Source of the DNA: Litorimonas sp964414555
GTDB lineage: Bacteria > Pseudomonadota > Alphaproteobacteria > Caulobacterales > Maricaulaceae
Assembly: GCA_964414555.1 (NCBI GenBank)
Contig: CAYPWW010000053.1
Span: 1-18,171 of the forward strand
Direction: 5' to 3'
Length of the DNA stretch: 18,171 nt
Shown here: in pieces, positions 1 to 5,872 of the stretch
How the letters are laid out: the number at the start of each line of letters is the position of its first letter
How positions within the stretch are numbered: position 1 is the stretch's first letter
Position numbers and translations under genes: made by a program
Notes under the pieces: generated by a model
What the model was told of the DNA's origin: nothing
Seen by the model: only the letters and a program-made list of their open reading frames with translations
The model's database searches: none

Positions 1-1
1 C

Positions 2-1165
2 ATGCCAGCCGAAGTTCTCGAATTCAAAAATCCTGATTGGTATCAGGAAGAAGACATAAACATGTTCCGCGATGCGGTGTTCAAGTTCTACTCGAACGAA
101 ATGGCCCCGCACAGCGAGCGGTTCCGCAAGCAGAAACATGTCGACCGCGAGTTCTGGAACAAGGCAGGCGAATACGGCCTGCTGAACTGCGCTATCCCCG
201 AAGAATATGGCGGGGGCGGTGGTGACTACCGCCACGAGATGATCATCATGGAAGAGCTGGAACGCGCGGAAGTCGACGGGTTCGGCCTGTCGCTGCACAA
301 CGCCATCGTCGCGCCCTACATCCTGCATTACGGCACGGAAGAGCAGAAACAGAAATGGCTGCCGCGTATGGCGTCGGGCGAACTGGTCGGCGCGATTTGT
401 ATGTCCGAACCGGGCACGGGATCGGACCTGCAAAATGTCAAAACAAATGCCAAGCCGTCCGGCAATGGTTGGATCATAAATGGCTCGAAAACCTTCATCA
501 CGAATGGCGGCACGGCGAATCTTCTGATCATCGTGGCCGATACGGGCGGTGAGGGGAAACACTCCAAATCGCTCTTCGTTGTTGAAACAGATGACATCGA
601 AGGCTTCCGCCGTGGTCGCGTGTTGGACAAGGTTGGTCATGATGCGGCCGACACGGCAGAGCTGTTCTTTGACGATATGAAAGTCCCAGCTGATGCGTTG
701 CTCGGCGATGAGCCCGGCGGCGGTTTTATCCAGTTGATGAAAGAACTGCCGCAAGAGCGTTTGAACATCGCTGTGCAGGGCCTCGCCTCGATGGAAAAGG
801 CGCTGAATTACACGGTCGAATATGTCAAAGAGCGCAAGGCTTTCGGCAAGCGTATTCTCGATTTCCAGAACACACAGTTTGAACTGGCCGAGATCAAAAC
901 CCTCGTCCACGTTTGCAAGACTTTCGTCTATGATTGCGCGGAGAAACATCTGGCCGGAGAGCTGGACACAGTGACGGCATCCATGGCGAAGTATTGGGTC
1001 ACGGACCGCGAATGCGAAGTCATGGACCGCTGCCTGCAACTCCATGGCGGCTATGGATATATGAATGAATACCCGATTGCACGCATGTGGCGGAACAGCC
1101 GCGTCCAGCGGATTTACGGCGGCACGAATGAGATCATGAAAATGGTGATTGCGCGCAGCCTTTGA
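2..1165 (+). CDS. Acyl-CoA dehydrogenase, long-chain (LCAD/IVD) type
   Basis: FAD-dependent enzyme of about 387 residues that introduces the alpha,beta double bond in acyl-CoA, the first step of beta-oxidation, passing electrons to electron-transfer flavoprotein. The sequence shows the flavin/substrate motif CMSEPGTGSD (about residues 133-142), the helix RKAFGKRI, and the C-terminal signatures QLHGGYGY and IYGGTNEIMK. At the position where medium- and short-chain enzymes carry the catalytic Glu (YEGT) there is Gly373. Glu252 in LPQERL sits where LCAD and isovaleryl-CoA dehydrogenase have their catalytic base, so the LCAD/IVD branch is likely. The ATG lies at the second base of the window, so the ribosome site is not visible and a slightly longer N-terminus cannot be excluded, but the length is normal. 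Its stop overlaps the start of the next gene by one base (TGATG). Exact chain-length preference is unknown. Confidence 0.95.
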   Translation: MPAEVLEFKNPDWYQEEDINMFRDAVFKFYSNEMAPHSERFRKQKHVDREFWNKAGEYGLLNCAIPEEYGGGGGDYRHEMIIMEELERAEVDGFGLSLHNAIVAPYILHYGTEEQKQKWLPRMASGELVGAICMSEPGTGSDLQNVKTNAKPSGNGWIINGSKTFITNGGTANLLIIVADTGGEGKHSKSLFVVETDDIEGFRRGRVLDKVGHDAADTAELFFDDMKVPADALLGDEPGGGFIQLMKELPQERLNIAVQGLASMEKALNYTVEYVKERKAFGKRILDFQNTQFELAEIKTLVHVCKTFVYDCAEKHLAGELDTVTASMAKYWVTDRECEVMDRCLQLHGGYGYMNEYPIARMWRNSRVQRIYGGTNEIMKMVIARSL

Positions 1166-1539
1166 TGCGTAATTATTTGCTACTTTTAGCGCTAACAACG
1201 CTTGCAGGGTGTAGCACTCATGTAGCCACTAATTCGAGCGCCCCGTTAGAAGGGGCGTTCAAATACGATCTAGACTGTGCCAGCAAAGTTCACATCAAAA
1301 TCACGTCGACAACCTATACGACTGACAAGCTGCACTGCGAGGTGACGCGAAATCAACGGGTCAGTACGGCACCAGATATTTGGGAAATCGATGTTACCGA
1401 TTGCCTCTGGCGCGAAAGGCCCATTGTACGCACTCCGGCCACAGACAAGCTGACGATCAGATCCGAAGGGACGCGCGTATTTGAAATGACGAGTCCAGAA
1501 GCAAATACCGCAAAGAAACTGTATAGCTGCCCCGTTTAG
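1165..1539 (+). CDS. Small putative outer-membrane lipoprotein, unknown function
   Basis: I do not recognise this 124-residue protein. It has a short hydrophobic signal and a lipobox (LAGC, Cys16), so it should be lipidated and exported. The mature part is about 108 residues with no further membrane segment. It contains four cysteines (38, 58, 80, 122), enough for two disulfides, and an alternating Thr/Lys-rich pattern that looks like beta-strands. I chose ATG at 1165, which overlaps the dehydrogenase stop by one base. A TTG at 1162 is in frame but less likely. There is no clear Shine-Dalgarno sequence, so translation may be coupled to the upstream gene. A hand count gives about 50% GC, a little below its neighbours. 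Its stop overlaps that of the convergent symporter. It could be lineage-specific. Confidence 0.75.
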   Translation: MRNYLLLLALTTLAGCSTHVATNSSAPLEGAFKYDLDCASKVHIKITSTTYTTDKLHCEVTRNQRVSTAPDIWEIDVTDCLWRERPIVRTPATDKLTIRSEGTRVFEMTSPEANTAKKLYSCPV

Positions 1540-2492
1540 AGACGCCCATCTGCCACGACAGCCGTTGTGGCTTGGCCCAAAACGTTCACCCCGCTACGCA
1601 TCATATCCGGCAGGCGGTCCACGCCGAGCAGAAGCGCCAGCCCCGCGACGGGAACACCAATCGCGTCCAATGCGGGGGCCATTGTCACAACGCCTGACGA
1701 CGGAACGGGGGCGACGGTCAAGCTGACGAGAAGTGTCGCGAACAGCACCGCGATGACAGACCCCATTCCCACCGGCACACCGTATAAATGCGCGAGGAAA
1801 ATAATCGCCGCACCTTGGAAAAGCGCACTACCCGGGCGATAGAGCGATGCCCCTAACGGCACGAGTAATTCCGCCGTCGTCGCGGAAACACCCAGCTTTT
1901 GCGTTTCTTCTAATGTCACGGGAATCGCCGTTGCCGTGCTGGTCGTGGACACCGCAATCCCGATGGCACCGCCTAAGCTTTTGATGGTCGAGAGCGGCTT
2001 ACGCTGCATCCCCGCAAATGTCGGCAAATAAATCAGCGCGACAAAGATCAGCAACCCGATGCCAACCGCGAGGATAAACACACCCAAGCTCTGCACCAGA
2101 CCCCACCCCATGGCGGCGGTTGCGGGCGCGATCAGGCCGAAGACGCCAATTGGCGCCAGCCATAAAATCCACCAGACCAGTTTGATCAGAGCCGCGCCAA
2201 TGTCCTCTGCCCCCTGCACCAAACGATCACGACGCGCGGGCTCTAGCGTTGCTGTCGCTGCTGCGAGGAGCGCGGCAAAAACGACAAGCGGTAAGATACG
2301 CCCTGCACTCGCAGCCGCAAAAATATTGGACGGAATTAATTGCACGAAAAAATCTGACAAAGATTGCAAGGCTGGAACTGTGACGGCGTCCGCATCGGGC
2401 AGGGCGACCTCTGGCACAAACCGCAAGGCCAGCGCGCTGACGCCCATGCCAATGGCAACCGCTGGGATCAATGTCGCAAAATAATACGCCCC
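1536..2492 (-). CDS. Dicarboxylate/amino acid:cation symporter (SDF family), N-terminus lost in gap
   Basis: C-terminal 318 residues of a DAACS/SDF-family secondary transporter (relatives: GltP, DctA, Glt_Ph), an inner-membrane protein taking up acidic amino acids or C4-dicarboxylates. The serine-rich HP1 hairpin appears as STTSTATAIPVTLE, followed by PLGASLYRPGSALFQ and the last helix VDRLPDMMRSGVNVLGQ. By alignment from memory to Glt_Ph, the substrate-binding Asp394 and Arg397 equivalents are kept (DMMR). The NMDGT sodium motif reads YRPGS and the Asp405 sodium ligand is Gln, so cation coupling may differ. Roughly the first 80-100 residues of a normal-length member are missing in the N-run starting at 2493. 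The minus-strand frame happens to stay open beyond the gap, but that stretch does not look like SDF protein. The stop (TAA, minus) overlaps that of the lipoprotein. Confidence 0.88.
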   Translation of the reverse strand, partial: GAYYFATLIPAVAIGMGVSALALRFVPEVALPDADAVTVPALQSLSDFFVQLIPSNIFAAASAGRILPLVVFAALLAAATATLEPARRDRLVQGAEDIGAALIKLVWWILWLAPIGVFGLIAPATAAMGWGLVQSLGVFILAVGIGLLIFVALIYLPTFAGMQRKPLSTIKSLGGAIGIAVSTTSTATAIPVTLEETQKLGVSATTAELLVPLGASLYRPGSALFQGAAIIFLAHLYGVPVGMGSVIAVLFATLLVSLTVAPVPSSGVVTMAPALDAIGVPVAGLALLLGVDRLPDMMRSGVNVLGQATTAVVADGRL

Positions 2493-2592
2493 NNNNNNNN
2501 NNNNNNNNNNNNNNNNNNNNNNNNNNNNNNNNNNNNNNNNNNNNNNNNNNNNNNNNNNNNNNNNNNNNNNNNNNNNNNNNNNNNNNNNNNNN
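2493..2592. other. Assembly gap, run of exactly 100 N
   Basis: The run is exactly 100 unknown bases, the usual placeholder for a gap of unknown size. The real gap must be larger. The left side needs at least about 240 bases more of the symporter plus its promoter, and the right side needs nearly all of a plus-strand gene whose last 36 codons begin at the gap edge. The two flanks may not be neighbours in the true genome if the scaffold join is wrong. Confidence 0.98.
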
Positions 2593-2700
2593 GGCCTAGC
2601 GGAGATCACGCCCGAAATGCAATCTTTCCTGCATGACCGACCGCGCCATTTACGCATGGACACCCCGCGTGAGATGCGCGATTTATTGGAGCAGATATAA
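2593..2700 (+). CDS. C-terminal fragment of an unidentified gene cut by the assembly gap
   Basis: The plus strand is open from the gap edge to TAA at 2698-2700, giving 35 residues that start GLAEITPEMQ and end MRDLLEQI. The charged, helix-like composition and the well-placed ribosome site for the next gene straight after the stop argue that this is the real tail of a protein. The family cannot be named from this piece. It is followed after 12 bases by the crotonase-family gene, so it is probably the upstream member of the same operon. A minus-strand frame also covers this stretch but reads as arginine/serine-rich shadow. Confidence 0.55.
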   Translation, partial: GLAEITPEMQSFLHDRPRHLRMDTPREMRDLLEQI

Positions 2701-2704
2701 AGGA
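2700..2704 (+). promoter_or_regulatory. Ribosome binding site AAGGA for the crotonase-family gene
   Basis: AAGGA lies 8 bases before ATG 2713 and overlaps the stop codon of the upstream fragment. It fixes the start of the enoyl-CoA isomerase-like gene and supports an operon with the truncated upstream gene. Confidence 0.65.
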
Positions 2705-2712
2705 CCGCTCCC

Positions 2713-3411
2713 ATGGAAAAGCTTACCTACACATTCGATAATGGCGTCGCGACCATCGCGATGGATGATGGCAAGGCCAATGCGCTCGGCACGCAAACGT
2801 GGGCAGAGCTCAACAGCGCCATGGACCAAGCTGAAGAAGACGACGCCATTGTGATCCTGACGGGACGTGAGGGCATGATGAGCGGCGGGTTCGACCTAAA
2901 AGAAATGGGTTCTGGGCCGCAGGACGCACTGGAATTGACGTCCAAAGGCTCGAAATTTGCGCGGCGGATTATGTCTCACCCGCGCCCCGTCATTATGGCG
3001 GCGCCAGGCCACACAATCGCGATGGGCGCTTTCCTCGCGCTGGCCTGTGACTACGCAATGATCAAAGCGGGCGATTATAAGGTCGGGTTGAATGAGACCC
3101 TGATCGGCATGACGATGCATAATTTCGGGATAGAGCTCGCCCGCCACACCCTCCCGGTCCATATGTTCAATCGCTGCGTCATCAATGGCGAGATTTTTAA
3201 TCCCAAGGGCGCGATGCACGCCGGGTTCTTTGATCGCGTCGTTCCAGAAGAGCAATGGCCCATGGCGATTCCCATGGCAGCTCAAATGTTTGGGCAAGTA
3301 AACGCCAAAGCCTTCCGAGAAACGAAAGTCCGTTCGCGCAAAGCGATGTTCGCGATTTTGGATCAAGCGATTGAAGATGATCTCGACCCCGCGAAAGTGC
3401 ACGCGCTTTAA
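2713..3411 (+). CDS. Crotonase-family enoyl-CoA hydratase/isomerase, Delta3,Delta2-isomerase-like
   Basis: A 232-residue crotonase-fold protein acting on acyl-CoA thioesters. The two oxyanion-hole regions are visible: SGGFDL near residue 57 and APGHTIAMGAFLALACD near residue 97. Classical hydratases use two glutamates. Here the first (within GGGCELA in rat crotonase) is replaced by the hydrophobic stretch GAFLALACD. The second is kept as Glu128 in GLNET. The GLNET motif and the single acid resemble mitochondrial Delta3,Delta2-enoyl-CoA isomerase (ECI1), which shifts double bonds of unsaturated fatty acids for beta-oxidation. It is slightly short for the family (usually about 250-260). The hydrolase start follows 3 bases after its stop, indicating co-transcription. 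Isomerase rather than hydratase activity is an inference from these residues. Confidence 0.9.
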   Translation: MEKLTYTFDNGVATIAMDDGKANALGTQTWAELNSAMDQAEEDDAIVILTGREGMMSGGFDLKEMGSGPQDALELTSKGSKFARRIMSHPRPVIMAAPGHTIAMGAFLALACDYAMIKAGDYKVGLNETLIGMTMHNFGIELARHTLPVHMFNRCVINGEIFNPKGAMHAGFFDRVVPEEQWPMAIPMAAQMFGQVNAKAFRETKVRSRKAMFAILDQAIEDDLDPAKVHAL

Positions 3412-3414
3412 GAC

Positions 3415-4314
3415 GTGACGAAGGTCATTTCGCCACATCAGGATCGCCGCACCTACGCCCTGCGCGACGGTACGCTTTCGGCGCTGCATTTCGGCGATGT
3501 GTCCGAGCCCGCCCGGCTCGTGTTCCTTCATGCGAATGGATTTAATGCGCAGAGCTATACGCAAATTCTGGGCGCGCTGGGCGTGCATGCGGTGGCTTTT
3601 GATATGCGCGGGCACGGCGAAAGCCGGAACATGCCACAACCCGCAATTTCTGGCTGGCAGATTTTCCGCGAGGATTGCGTCGAGTTTTTCGATCGCCATT
3701 TGCCCGACCTGACAGACGGGCCCGTTGTTTTGGCGGGGCATAGTTTCGGTGCGGTGACGGGCATCCTCGCAGCGCCGAAACTTGTCGGGCGGATCAAGGG
3801 GTATGTGGGTTTTGACCCGGTCTCTGTCCCGACGGCTTTTCGTCTAACGTCTGTCTTGCCGGGCGGGAAAGCCTATATGAAAAAGCGGGTTCCGATTGCG
3901 CGAAATGCGGGACGGCGAAAATCTGTTTTCGATAGCCCCGAGGCGGCCTTTGCACGTTGGCAAGGACGCGGCGCTTTTCGCGGGATGCCGGACAGCGGGC
4001 TTCGCGATTATATCGCTGGCGGTCTTGTGGAGGGTGCGAGCGGTCAGTGGGAACTGGCTTGTGATCCACGCTGGGAGCAACAGATTTTCGTTGCGCAATG
4101 GCATAATCTGTTCCGCGCCGCGCGCAGCCTGCCAGACAATTCCACCGTCATCTATGCAGGCGGCCGTCCGCCTGTCTCGACGAAAGGCACGCGCGCCGCC
4201 GTACAGAAAGCCCAGCCCAAAGCGGATGTGCGCTTCGATCAGGCGTTGGGCCATCTCTTCCCGCTTGTGCAACCAGATATGGCGATCACGCTTTTAAGAC
4301 AAGCCTTGGCCTAA
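3415..4314 (+). CDS. Alpha/beta hydrolase fold protein
   Basis: A 299-residue single-domain alpha/beta hydrolase, probably cytoplasmic because no signal peptide is seen. The oxyanion-hole strand reads FLHANGFNA, followed by FDMRGHGES. The nucleophile elbow is GHSFG with Ser110, and the C-terminal histidine is His280 in ALGHLFP. The usual acid after strand 7 is not obvious: that region reads VIYAGGRPPVST without Asp or Glu. Asp134 in GFDPV, after strand 6, is a possible substitute. The start is GTG at 3415, three bases after the isomerase stop, with only a weak ribosome site, so coupling is likely. The operon context with an enoyl-CoA isomerase suggests an ester or thioester linked to lipid turnover, but the substrate cannot be read from the sequence. 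The stop overlaps that of the convergent thioesterase. Confidence 0.88.
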   Translation: MTKVISPHQDRRTYALRDGTLSALHFGDVSEPARLVFLHANGFNAQSYTQILGALGVHAVAFDMRGHGESRNMPQPAISGWQIFREDCVEFFDRHLPDLTDGPVVLAGHSFGAVTGILAAPKLVGRIKGYVGFDPVSVPTAFRLTSVLPGGKAYMKKRVPIARNAGRRKSVFDSPEAAFARWQGRGAFRGMPDSGLRDYIAGGLVEGASGQWELACDPRWEQQIFVAQWHNLFRAARSLPDNSTVIYAGGRPPVSTKGTRAAVQKAQPKADVRFDQALGHLFPLVQPDMAITLLRQALA

Positions 4315-5240
4315 GCCACCACACCCGGCGTCATGCCTGACTCTAACAGCGCGATATCCTCTGGCGTGGCTTTCACGAGTTTCCGCGCGCCGAGGTCGAA
4401 TTTACAGCCGCTCGCTTGCATGGAACACCAGCTCTCGCCCGTCACAGGGTCCAGCAGATTATGCACAAACTCGCGCGTGTAAGCGTTCGCACCGATCAGC
4501 GCCGGCACATAGATATAGGCGTCGCCGCGTTCGGGCCAACGGTGCATGACCGCGCGCATTTCCAAAAGCGCCGCACTCATGCCACCCGCCTGATAGGCGG
4601 GGTCCTCAAATTCGGGCCACCCCTCGCGGAACCATGCCACGGTCGATGTTGTGCGGCCAAACATAGCGCCCATGGTCACGTGGCGTGTTGCGTCAATTTC
4701 TGAAGGGCCAAAGACGCCCGCACCGATTACGGAGGCTCCGGCTTTTTCCAGCGCCGCGCGGTTCATGCCGATATGGTTCAGATCGCCGCTGACATTTCGC
4801 GCTTTGGCCGGTGCGGGTAACGGGGCGATATGATCTTTCGCCGCCGCGCGGAACCGCTTTGGCCATGGGAATGTCCGGTCATCAGGCAAGTAAATATGCG
4901 CGACCGTTTCGACCATCGTCGCTGCAATGCGCCCATCGCGATGGGTCATAATATGGCAGAGGCGAACCTGTGTGTCTTCGAGGCTGAGAACCGCGCTATC
5001 AATGCGCAGCGGATTTCCGGGTCGGGCTTCGCCTTGGTATTTGATATGGAAATCCGTGACGCGCGTCGAGCTGGCCGTGCCAGAGCGAAACGCATGGGAT
5101 AGGCCCAGTTGGATCAGGAAACTGCGTCGCGCTTCGTCCGCTTTATGCACATAGTGGCGCATATTCATGTGACCCAGTTCGTCACATTCCCAGGCCGAAC
5201 ACTCGCCTGCCCAGCTTAAGCTAAAGCCGTCGAAAATCAT
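4311..5240 (-). CDS. Tandem-hotdog acyl-CoA thioesterase
   Basis: A 309-residue protein with two hotdog domains, predicted to hydrolyse acyl-CoA to free acid and CoA. The first domain (about residues 10-140) carries the 4-hydroxybenzoyl-CoA-thioesterase-type signature CDELGHMNMRHY with Asp20 as likely catalytic acid. The second (about 165-290) has a degraded copy, SEIDATRHVTMGAMFG, in which the Gly-His pair has become Arg-His and the Asn is Thr. One active site type therefore probably survives, and the other repeat may be structural. I chose ATG at 5240, two bases after the zur stop. An upstream in-frame start at 5264 would overlap zur and lacks support. It is almost certainly co-transcribed with zur. 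Substrate chain length is unknown. Confidence 0.87.
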   Translation of the reverse strand: MIFDGFSLSWAGECSAWECDELGHMNMRHYVHKADEARRSFLIQLGLSHAFRSGTASSTRVTDFHIKYQGEARPGNPLRIDSAVLSLEDTQVRLCHIMTHRDGRIAATMVETVAHIYLPDDRTFPWPKRFRAAAKDHIAPLPAPAKARNVSGDLNHIGMNRAALEKAGASVIGAGVFGPSEIDATRHVTMGAMFGRTTSTVAWFREGWPEFEDPAYQAGGMSAALLEMRAVMHRWPERGDAYIYVPALIGANAYTREFVHNLLDPVTGESWCSMQASGCKFDLGARKLVKATPEDIALLESGMTPGVVA

Positions 5241-5242
5241 GG

Positions 5243-5737
5243 TTAGGCGGCGCAATCCGCGCAAGTGCCGTAATGTTCAATGACAGAGCGATGGATCTGA
5301 AAACCCTCTGGCTTGCCTTCGGTTTGCTCATGGGTGTGATGTTCTTGGACGCGGAAACAGATGTCGCAGATGAAAAATGCCGCCAGATGACGATGCGGTT
5401 TTGCACAAGGGTCGCCGTCATTATTATGATCGTGCGCGTGCATATGATCGCAGGCGATAAAAGCGTTCAGGGCTTCCACGCGGTGGATGAGGCCGTGCCG
5501 AGAAAGAAAATCCAGTGCCCGATAAACGGTTGGAGGCTTGGGACTGCCCAATTCTGGGCTTAGCTGGCTTAGCAGGTCATAGGCTTTGACGGCCTTTCGG
5601 TTCTGAATGATCAGTTCCAACACATGTGCGCGCAGGGGTGTGAAGCGCTCGCCCGCCCCTTCGACGACGCGCCGCGCGCGCGAAATGCGACTTTCTATAT
5701 CCGAGGGGTCGACCATATCATGTGTGTGTGCGCTCAT
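5243..5737 (-). CDS. zur: Zinc uptake regulator Zur (Fur family)
   Basis: A 164-residue Fur-family repressor that with zinc bound shuts off zinc-uptake genes. The winged-helix DNA-binding part carries KPPTVYRALDFLSRHGLIHRVE (residues 67-88), the hallmark of Zur rather than Fur. The structural zinc site is intact as two CxxC pairs (Cys124/127 and Cys159/162). The regulatory site by analogy with E. coli Zur would be His85, Cys96, His117 and Glu132. Between Cys96 and His117 there is a His/Asp-rich insertion (HMHAHDHNNDGD) absent from the E. coli protein. No znu transporter genes are in the window. No Shine-Dalgarno sequence precedes ATG 5737. A TATACG box lies 7 bases upstream, so a leaderless message is possible. 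The thioesterase gene follows after 2 bases. Confidence 0.93.
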   Translation of the reverse strand: MSAHTHDMVDPSDIESRISRARRVVEGAGERFTPLRAHVLELIIQNRKAVKAYDLLSQLSPELGSPKPPTVYRALDFLSRHGLIHRVEALNAFIACDHMHAHDHNNDGDPCAKPHRHLAAFFICDICFRVQEHHTHEQTEGKPEGFQIHRSVIEHYGTCADCAA

Positions 5738-5749
5738 ACGATTGCGTAT
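5735..5749. repeat. Short inverted repeat ATACG-ATTG-CGTAT at the zur start
   Basis: A 5-base inverted repeat with a 4-base spacer covers the zur start codon on the minus strand. It could be an operator half-site arrangement for autoregulation, but it does not match the alphaproteobacterial Zur box I know (GTTATA-type arms), and at 10 paired bases it may be chance. Confidence 0.25.
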
Positions 5750-5838
5750 AGAGCAGGGGCCGCGAGGCCGCCAGCCGTATTCGGGTGTTGATGAAAGGGC
5801 GGTCAGCGGCTAAAGGCGCGGCTTAGTTTTACGAGCGT

Positions 5839-5852
5839 CCCGCCACTGCGGG
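5839..5852 (+). repeat. GC-rich hairpin in the leader of the SapC-family gene
   Basis: CCCGC-CACT-GCGGG is a perfect 5-bp inverted repeat ending 8 bases before the ribosome site of the next gene. It may fold in the messenger leader. It has no T-run, so it is not a terminator for anything reading rightwards. Confidence 0.3.
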
Positions 5853-5859
5853 CGATATT

Positions 5860-5864
5860 GGGGA
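5860..5864 (+). promoter_or_regulatory. Ribosome binding site GGGGA deciding the SapC-family start
   Basis: GGGGA lies 8 bases before ATG 5873. It favours this ATG over the in-frame TTG at 5858, which would place the site inside the coding region. Confidence 0.6.
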
Positions 5865-5872
5865 AAATTATC

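Noticed and set aside
2593..2714. Minus-strand frame continuing past the gap as the symporter N-terminus
   Set aside because: The residues are Arg/Ser/Cys-rich without SDF-family helices, and the plus strand here carries a credible gene tail plus ribosome site.
2896..3741. 281-codon minus-strand open frame
   Set aside because: It lies opposite the isomerase and hydrolase genes, and its composition (Arg/His-rich) is that of an antisense shadow.
5788..5816. TTGATG-17-TAAAGG as promoter of the SapC-family gene
   Set aside because: The spacing is good, but the -10 matches only 3 of 6 consensus bases; not reliable enough to list.
5738..5872. Zur-box search in the zur/SapC intergenic region
   Set aside because: No GTTATA/TATAAC-type palindrome was seen, so autoregulation or zinc control of the SapC-family gene is not supported.
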